Part shown: in pieces, positions 47,601-56,600 of the stretch
Layout of the letters: each line of letters begins with the position of its first letter
Numbering within the stretch: the stretch's first letter is position 1
Source: Corallococcus soli
GTDB lineage: Bacteria; Myxococcota; Myxococcia; Myxococcales; Myxococcaceae
Length of the DNA stretch: 64,000 bases
Direction: 5' to 3'
Assembly (NCBI RefSeq): GCF_014930455.1
Contig: NZ_JAAIYO010000002.1
Span: 1-64,000, forward strand
Made by a program: the position numbers and the translations under genes
The notes under the pieces: generated by a model
The model's database searches: none
Seen by the model: only the letters and a program-made list of their open reading frames with translations
What the model was told of the DNA's origin: nothing

Positions 47601-50600
47601 GCGCCACCCTCCGCGACGGGAGCTTCGGTGGGCCGCGCACGCACGGGCATCACGTCCAGCGACAGCCGGGACAGCGGCTTCGTGGGCGAGGCGACGGCGT
47701 CGGAGAGCAGCGCCTGCAACTGGGACAACAGCCGCGCGATGGTGTCCGCGTCGAACAGGTCGACGGCGTACTCCAGCGTCCCGGAGAAGCCCCGGGCGTC
47801 CTCCCGCATCAACATCGTGAGGTCCGCGAGCGACGTGCCGTACTGCGCGGGCAGCTCGGTGACGTCGTAGTAGACCAGCCGCAGGCCGGGGAAGTCCTCG
47901 ATGGGCGCGGACACGTTCTCCGCGTGCAGCAGGAAGATGGCGTCGAACAGCCGACCCAGCCGGCCCTCCTCTCCGGGCTCCAGCTCCTCCAGCAGCTGCT
48001 CGTAGGGCACGTCCGGGTTCGCGAACGCGCTCAGCGTCGTGTCGCGCACGCGCAGCGCGAGCGTGCGGAAGTCCGGGTCCCCGGCCGCGCTCGTGCGCAG
48101 CGCCAGCGCGTGCGCCACGTAGCCGATTTGCGGCTCCAGCTCCGGCCGCGTCCGGTTGCCGATGGACGTGCCCACGACGATGTCCTCCTGGCCCGAGCAC
48201 CGGGCCAGGAGCGCCGTGAAGCCGGCGAGCAGCGTCATGTACCCCGTGAGCCCTTCACGCTGGCTGAACGCGTTCAGCGCGACGCTCAGCTCCTCCGTGA
48301 AGGTGAACGCGTGCCGCGCCCCGCGCCGCCGCGCCCCCGGGACGCGCGGGCGGTCCAGCGGCAGGGAGAGCGCCCCCGGGCGCCCCGCGAGCTGGCGCCG
48401 CCAGTAGGCCTGCTGATCCGCGAGCGTGCCGTCCGCGAGCACCTGACGCTGCCAGAGCGTGAAGTCGATGTACTGGATGGACAGCTCCGGCAGGGGCACG
48501 GGCACGCCGTGCACGAAGCCGGTGTAGAGCGCCAGCGCCTCGCGGATGAGGTTCACCAGCGACAGCGTGTCCGCGACGATGTGGTGGATGGTCACCAGCA
48601 GCACGTGCTCGGTGTCCGCCATCCGCAGCAGGCTCACGCGCACGAGCGGGCCGCGGTCCAGCTCGAACGGCGCCGCCGGCTCCAGCCGCGCGCGCCGCAG
48701 GGCCTCCGCCTCCAGGTCCCCGGCGAAGCCCCGCAGGTCCACCACGGGCAGGGAGATGCGCACCTCGGGCAGCAGGCGCGGCACGCCCCGGCCATTCACG
48801 TCGACGAAGACGGTGCGCAGCGACTCGTGGCGGCGGATGACCTCGTTGACGCCGCGCTCCAGGAGGTCCGGGCGCAGCGCACCGGAGACGCGGACGGCGA
48901 GGGGCTCGTTGAACAGCGAGCTGCCCGGCTCCCGCGCCCCCATCTCCCAGACGCGCTCCTGCACGTACGACAGCGGCAGCGTGCCCGTGCGCGGCCACGG
49001 CTGGATGGCCGCCGCCGCCTCGGGCGCTTCCCCTTCCTCCGCGCCGAGCAGCCCCTCCGCCTGGAGTCGTGCTTCGATGCGCTCGGCGAGCCCCGCGACG
49101 GTGGGCGCTTCGAACAGGTCACTCAGGGGCACCTGGGTGCGGAACGTCTCCCGCAGCCGCGTGAGCAGCTGCGCCGCCATGAGCGAGTTGCCGCCCAGGT
49201 CGAGGAAGTTGTCATCCAGGCCGATGTCCGTGATGCCCAGCCGCTCGCGCCACAGCTCCATCAGCCGCTGCTCGATGTCGCTCATGCCGGACGGCGCGGG
49301 CACGACGGCCACCGGGGCCACGGCCTCCGCCGGGGGCGCGGCCACGGCCACGGACACGGGGGCGACTTCCGGCAGGGGCAGCACGGCCCGGCCGTCCACC
49401 GCGATGCGAACGGTCTCGAACGGGTAGCCCGGCAGCGAGATGCGGCGGCGGGGACCGTGCGCGTGCAGGGCCTCCCAGTCCACGCTCGCTCCCAGGCGCC
49501 ACAGCGTGCCCACGGCCTCCAGCAGCGTCTGGGCATCGGACGTGGACGTGCCCGCGCGGCGCAGCGACGGCACGGCGACGGTGTCCTGCTCCGTGCGCAG
49601 GCGCAGCCGTGCGAGCGCGGTGAGCCCCTGGTCCGGGCCCGCCTCGATGAACAGCCCATGGCCGGAGTGCAGCAGGGTGTCCAGGCCGGCGGCGAAGCGC
49701 ACCGGCTCGCGCATCTGCCGCGCCCAGTAGCTGGGAGAGGTGGCCTCCTCCGGACGGATCCACGCGCCGGTGAGGCTGGACACGTAGGGCAGGGCCGGGG
49801 CCTTCAGCGACAGGCCCGCGACGGCCCGCTCCAGCTCGGGCATCAGCGGCTCCACGGCGCGCGAGTGGAAGGCGTGCGATGCGGGCAGGCGCACCACGCC
49901 CACGCGCCGTCCCGCGAGCGTGCGCTCCAGCGCGGCCAGCGGCTCCAGCGGCCCGGACACCGTGCAGCGGTCGGCGCCATTGACGGCGGCCACCTCCAGC
50001 GTGTCGGAGAGCAGCGGGCGGACGTCCTCCGCGGACATCCCCACCGCGAGCATCCCGCCCGAGGGCAGCCGGGACATCAGCTCGCCCCGCACCACCGCCA
50101 GCCGCAGCGCGTCCTCCAACGACAGCACGCCCGCGACGCAGGCCGCCGCGTACTCACCGAAGCTGTGCCCCAGGAGCGCGGTGGGCTTGAGCCCCAACCC
50201 CATCCACCACCGGGCGAGTGAGACCTCCACGGCCAGCAGCGCGGGCAGCGCGAAGCGGGGCTCGGCGAGGGCCGCCTCCGCCCCGGCCTCCCCGCCCGGC
50301 GGCGGGAACAGCACGGGCCGCAGGTCCTGCTTCAGCCCCACGGACGGCAGCAGGGCCAGGCACGACTCCAGCGCCTCCTGGAAGCGGGGCTCGGTGTCGA
50401 ACAGCTCGCGGGCCATGCCCACGGACTGGGCGCCCTGGCCCGGGAAGAGGAAGGCCACGCGCCGCGAGGGCGGAGCGTCCAGGTCCCGCACCGTGGACGT
50501 CGTGCCGGGCTTCCGCAGCGCCTCCACGAGTCCGGTGACGTCCTCCGCGACCACCGTGCGGCGCACCTCGAAGCCCTTGCGGCCCACGTTGCGCGTGAAG

Positions 50601-53600
50601 GCCACGTCCGCGAGGTCCACGTCCGCGCGCGCCTCCACCGCGTCGGCCAGGGAGCGCGTCACCGCCTCCAGCGCGGCGGGCGTGCGGGCGGACAGCGTGA
50701 CGAGCTGCCTTGAGCGGCGGGGCCCCTGCTCTCTGGAGGCAGGCTCGCGCGGGGGCGCTTCCTCCAACACGACGTGCGCGTTGGTGCCACCGATGCCGAA
50801 CGAGCTGACGGCGGCGCGGCGCGGGCCGTGGGTGCGCTCCCACGGACGCAGCGTTGTGTTCACGAAGAAGGGGCTGCGCGCGAAGTCGATCTCCGGGTTG
50901 GGCTGCTCGAAGTGGAGGCTGGGGGGCACCTCCGCGTGGTGCAGCGCGAGCGCGGCCTTGATGAGGCCGGCGATGCCCGCCGCCGTGTCCAGGTGCCCGA
51001 TGTTCGTCTTCACGGACCCCAGCGCGCAGTAGCCCGTGCGCTGCGTGTGCGCGCGGTAGGCCCGCGTGAGGGCCGCCACCTCGATGGGGTCGCCCAGCGA
51101 GGTGCCGGTGCCGTGCGCCTCCACGTACTCCACGCTGTCCGCGTCCACGCCCGCCGCCGCGAGCGCCCGGGCCACCACCTGCGTCTGTCCCTGGACGCTG
51201 GGCGCGGTGTAGCTGACCTTGGCCGCCGCGTCGTTGTTGAGCGCGGAGCCCTTGATGACCGCGTACACGCGGTCCCCGTCCCGCACGGCGTCCGCGAGCC
51301 GCTTGAGCACCACCACGCCCAAGCCGCTGCCCAGCACGGTGCCCCGGGCCTTCGCGTCGAACGCGCGGCAGTGGCCGTCCGGTGAGAGGATCATCCCCTC
51401 CTGGAAGAGGTAGCCCGTGCGCTGGGGCAGGGACACCTTCACCGCGCCCGCCAGCGCCAGGTCCGACTGCCGGGCGCGCAGGCTCTGGCAGGCCAGGTGC
51501 ACCGTGACGAGGCCGGTGGAGCACGCGGTGTAGACGTTGAGGCTCTCACCGCCGAGCTTCAGCTTGTAGGCCGTCTTGGTGGCCACGTTCTCGCCGCCCG
51601 TGGTCCCCAGCGCCTCGAACAGGGAGGCGGGGTCCTTGCGCGTCTGTCCCAGCAGCGACAGCAGGTGCACGCTGGAGCTGCCCGCGCCCGCGTACAGCGA
51701 GACGGGCTCGGTGATGCGCTCCGCGTCGTAGCCCGCGTCCTCCAGGGCGTTCCACGCGCACTGGAGGAACAGGCGCTGCTGCGGATCCATCCACTGCGCC
51801 TCGCGCGGGGACAGGCCGAAGAAGGCCGCGTCGAAGCCGTCCGCCTCCTCCAGCACGCCGCCGGCCGGCACGAAGTCGGGATGCTCCCGCAGGGTGTCCG
51901 GGAGCAGCGGCGACGACTCCAGCTCCTCCTTCGTGAAGCGCGTGATGGACTCCACGCCCTCGCGCAGGTTGCGCCAGAACGCGTGCACGTCCGGCGCGCC
52001 GGGGAAGCGGCCCGCCATGCCGATGAGGGCGATGTCGCCGGAGTCCTGCGCGGAGGCCTCGCGCAGGGCCGCCGGGCGGGGCGCGGGGGCGGTGGCGGTG
52101 GCGGTGGCCTCGCGCTCCAGCCTCGCGGCCAACTGGACCACCGTCGGGTGTTCGAAGAAGTAGGTGACGGGGATGTCCCGGCCCAGGGCCTCGCGCAGCT
52201 GCGTGCTGGCCTTCACCACGAGGAGCGAGCTGCCGCCCAGGTCCTCGAAGAAGTGCGCGTGCAGGCCCACGCGCGGCACGTCGAGCACGCGCGCCCAGAC
52301 CTCGGCGATGCGCTGCTCCGTCTCAGTGACGGGCGCGGCGAAGGGTGTGTCCGTCGTGGCGGCGGGCACTCCGGGGGCGGGCAGGGCCGCGCGGTCCAGC
52401 TTGCCTCCCGGGGTGAGGGGCAGCGCGTCCATCCGCACGAAGGAGGACGGCACGAAGGCGTCGGGCAGGCGCTCCTTGAGGAAGCGGCGCACGGCCGGAA
52501 GCTCCAGGGACTCCTCCGCGACGACCCAGGCGCACAGCCGCGTCTCGCCCGCGACCTCGCGCGGCAGCACCACCGCCTGACGCACGCCCGGAACCTGGGC
52601 CAACACCGCTTCCACTTCACCCGTCTCCACGCGGATGCCGTGCACCTTCACCTGGGCATCGCGGCGGCCCAGGAACTCCAGGCGGCCGTTGGACAGCGTG
52701 CGCACCATGTCGCCGGTGCGGTACAGCCGGGCGCCGGGCTCGGCGGAGAACGGGTCGGGCACGAAGCGCTCGGCGGTGAGCGAGGGGCGCTCCAGGTAGC
52801 CCCGCGCCACGCCCACGCCTCCCACGTACAGCTCTCCCGGCACGCCCACGGGCACGGGCTCGCCGCGCCCGTCGAGCACGAACATGCGCACGCCCGGGAT
52901 GGCGCGACCGATGGACGGACGTCCGGTGTCCACGTCCGGCTCCACGGTCGCGCAGATGGTGACCTCGGTGGGACCGTAGGCATTGATGAAGTGACGGCCC
53001 GGGCTCCAGCGCGAGGCCAGCTCCGGCGTGCACGCCTCGCCCACCGACGCCACGACCTCCAGCAGGGGCAGCGCGGACGGCTCCAGGGGCGCCAGCGACG
53101 TGGGTGTGACGGTGAGGGTGGTGATGCGCTCGGAGACGAGCACCTGCTGCAACGGAGGCCCCGGCAACAGGGACTCCGGGGGGGCGAACACCAGCGTCGC
53201 GCCGGACAGGAGGGTGGAGAACAGCTCGCACACCGAGGCGTCGAAGCCGATGGACGCCAGTTGCAGGAGCCGGCGGCCCGGACGCAGCGCGAGGGCGGAG
53301 CGCAGGGCGATGGCCGTGTTGCACAGGCCGTGGTGTGGCAGCAGCGCGCCCTTGGGCGTGCCGGTGGAGCCGGAGGTGAAGATGGCGTAGGCGAGGTGCG
53401 CGGGCGTGACGGCCGGCGCGGGCTCAGGCGGCAGGGCTGGCAGCGCGTCCAGTGAAGCCCGCGCTTCGTCCAGCACCACCAGCAGCTCACCCTGGGACGC
53501 CAGGCGATCCGCCAGGGCCTCCTGGCTCAGCAACACCGACACCCGGGCTTCGCGCAGCATCGCCTCCAGCCGTGCCGCGGGCTGCCCCGGATCCAACATC

Positions 53601-56600
53601 AGGAACGCGCCGCCCGCCTTGAGCACGCCGAACAGCGCCACCGCCAGGTCCGGGGTGCGCTCCAGGTGCACGCCGACGAGCTGCTCCGGCCGGACCCCCA
53701 TCGCGATGAGGTGCCGCGCGAGCTGGTTGGCCCGGGCATCGAGCTGCGCGTACGTGAGCGTCGCTTCGCCCAGCGCGACGGCGACGGCCTCCGGCGTGGC
53801 GCGGGCCTGCGCCTCGAAGAGGCGGTGCGCGAGGTCGGGCGCCACGGCGGGGCCGGTGGGACGCCACGCCTCCATCACCTGGCGGCGGTCCTCCGGCGTC
53901 AGCAGGGGCAGCGCGGTGATGGCCTGCCCGGGGTGCGCCGTCGCGCCGGCCAGCAGCGTGTCCAACTGTCCGAGCATCCGCGCGATGGTGTCCGCGTCGA
54001 AGAGGTCGGTGGCGTACTCGCACATCAGCTCCAGCCCGTCCCCGGAGTCGGTGACGGAGAGCGTGAGGTCCAGCTTGGTGGCGCCCGTGTCCCCCAGGGC
54101 GCTGCCAAGCGTGAGGCCGGGCAGGTGCACCGGGTGGGACGCGGCGTCCTGGAGGACGAGCTTCACCTGGAAGAGGGGCGCGTGCGCGAGGCTGCGCTCC
54201 GGGTTGAGGCCGCGCACCATCGCGTCGAAGGGCAGGTCCTGGTGCGCCCACGCCTCCAGGGTCGCGCGGTGGCTCCGGTGCAGCAGCTCCTGGAAGGACG
54301 GCGCGCCGGAGAGGTCTCCGCGCAGCGGGAGCTGGTTGACGAACAGCCCGACGATGCCCGCCGTCTCCGGCCGGACGCGGTGCGCGGTGTCCACGCCCAC
54401 CACCACGTCCTCCTGCCCGGTGTAGCGGTGCAGCAGCACCTGGAAGCCCGCGAGCAGCGCCACGAAGGGCGTGGTGCCTTCACGCGACGCGAGCGCCTTC
54501 ACCCGCTCCCAGGCGGCCTTCTCCAGCCGGTGGGTCCGCTGCGCGCCCCGGTAGGACTGCACGCGGGGACGGCGACGGTCGCCGGGAAACTCCAGCACGG
54601 GCGGTGCTCCGGCCAGCTTCCGACGCCACCAGCCGAGCAGGTCTTCCTGGCGCTCACCGCGCAGCCACGAGCGCTGCCACGCCGCGTGGTCGGCGTACTG
54701 GAGCGGCAGCTCCGGCAGGGTGGGGACGCGCCCGGTGGACAGCGCCGCGTAGGCCTCCGCCAGCTCGCGCAGCAGCACGCGCAGGGACCAGCCGTCCGCG
54801 ACCAGGTGGTGCACCGTGAGCAGCAGCCAGTGCCGCGCGGGCTCCAGGCGCAGCAGCGTCACCCGGAGCAGGGGGCCCCGGACGAGGTCGAAGGGCCGTC
54901 GTGCCTCTTCGTCCGCGAGCCGCCGTGCCTCGGTTTCGCGCGCTTCGGCGGGTGTTGACGCGAGGTCCACCACGGGCAGTGACAGCGTGAGGTCCGGGAG
55001 GATGCGCTGGCCGGGTTCACCGCGCGTCTCCACGAACACCGTGCGCAGGGCTTCATGGCGCCGCACGAGGAACTGGAGGCCCTGCTCCAGCGCCGCCACG
55101 TCGAGCGTCCCGTCCAGCCGGGACACGATGGGGACGTTGTAGAAGGCGCTGCCCGGCTCCAGGCGGTCCAGGAACCACAGGCGCTCCTGCGCGAAGGACA
55201 GCGGCATGGACTCGGTGCGCGGCACGCGGACCGGCGCGGAGCGGGGAGCAGGCATGGAAGCCGTGGCCTCGCGCACCAGCTCCGCGACGCTCGCGCCGCG
55301 CAGCAGCGCCTCCATGGGGACGGGCGCGCCCAGGGTCTGCTCCAGCGCGTGCGCCAGCTCCACCGCCGCCAGCGAGTCCAGCCCGTAGCGCGTCAGCGGC
55401 GCATGGACATCCAGGTCCTCGGCGCGGGCGCCCACCCGCGCCGCCACCCGCGCGAGCACGCGGGACTCCAGCTCCGAAGCGGGTGCCCCGGTCCTCTCCT
55501 CCTGCGCTTCCCGTCGCGAGGCCTCGACGCGCGGCTCCGAAGCCCTCACGTCGGAGGCCCGTTCCGGCGCAGGTGCGTGCGGCTCCGCGGGGGCCGTCTC
55601 GGGAGCACGCCACGCATGCAGCTCGCGCAGGCCGCCCGCGAGGAACGCCGTGCGCGTGGCCCGCCGCTGCACCTTGCCGCTGGACGTCTTCGGCAGGCTC
55701 CCTGGCTCGATGAGCACCACCGCGTGGGGCATCACCTCGTGCGCCTCCGCCAGCCGCTGCCGGATGGCGCCCAGCAAGCCCGCTGGCTCGCCATCCCACT
55801 TGCGCGGATCCACCTCCTGCACCACGACGAGCCGCTCCTCGCCGTCCACCTGGACGCCGAACGCCACGCCGCAGCCGGGCCGCAGCGCGGGGTGGCTCTC
55901 CTCCACCACGGCTTCCAGGTCCTGCGGATACAGGTTGCGGCCTCGCAGGATGATGAGGTCCTTGGCGCGGCCCGTGACGTACAGCTCCCCCGCGTCCAGG
56001 AACCCCAGGTCCCCGGTGCGCAGGAACGGCCCCTCTCCCGTGGCGATGCGCGCGCCGAAGACCCGCGCGGACTCCTCCGGCTGACGCCAGTAGCCCTGGG
56101 CCACGCTGGGCCCCTTCACCCAGACCTCCCCCACCTCGCCCGGCTCCATCACCCGGCCGGAGTCCGGCTCCACCACGAGCAGCTTCTGCGCCGCCACCGT
56201 CGTGCCGCAGCCCACCAGCGTCCGGGCCTGCCGTGACGGCTCCCGCGCGTGGCCTGCCTCCAGCGCGGAGGCGTCCACGTCGCGCAGGATGGGCGCGGCC
56301 TCCTTCGCGCCGCCGGAGACGATGAGCGTCGCCTCCGCCAGCCCGTAGCAGGGATAGAACGCCTCGCGACGGAACCCCTGCGGCGCGAAGGCCTCCGCGA
56401 AGCGCGCCAGCGTGTCCGGGCGGATGGGCTCCGCGCCGCAGAACGCCACCTCCCAGCGGCTCAGGTCCAGGCCCTGCCGCTCCGCGGGGGGGATGCGACG
56501 CACGCACAGCTCGAACGCGAAGTTGGGGCCGCCGCTGATGGTGCCGCCAAAGCGCGTCAGCGCCTCCAGCCAGGCGCGCGGGCGCTTGAGGAACGACAGC

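Noticed and set aside
45986-50221. Open frame of over 1400 codons on the plus strand inside the synthetase gene
   Set aside because: It is antisense to conserved C, AT, ACP and monooxygenase domains, is His/Arg/Gly/Pro-rich and has no family features. It results from high GC, where stops are rare in the complementary frame.
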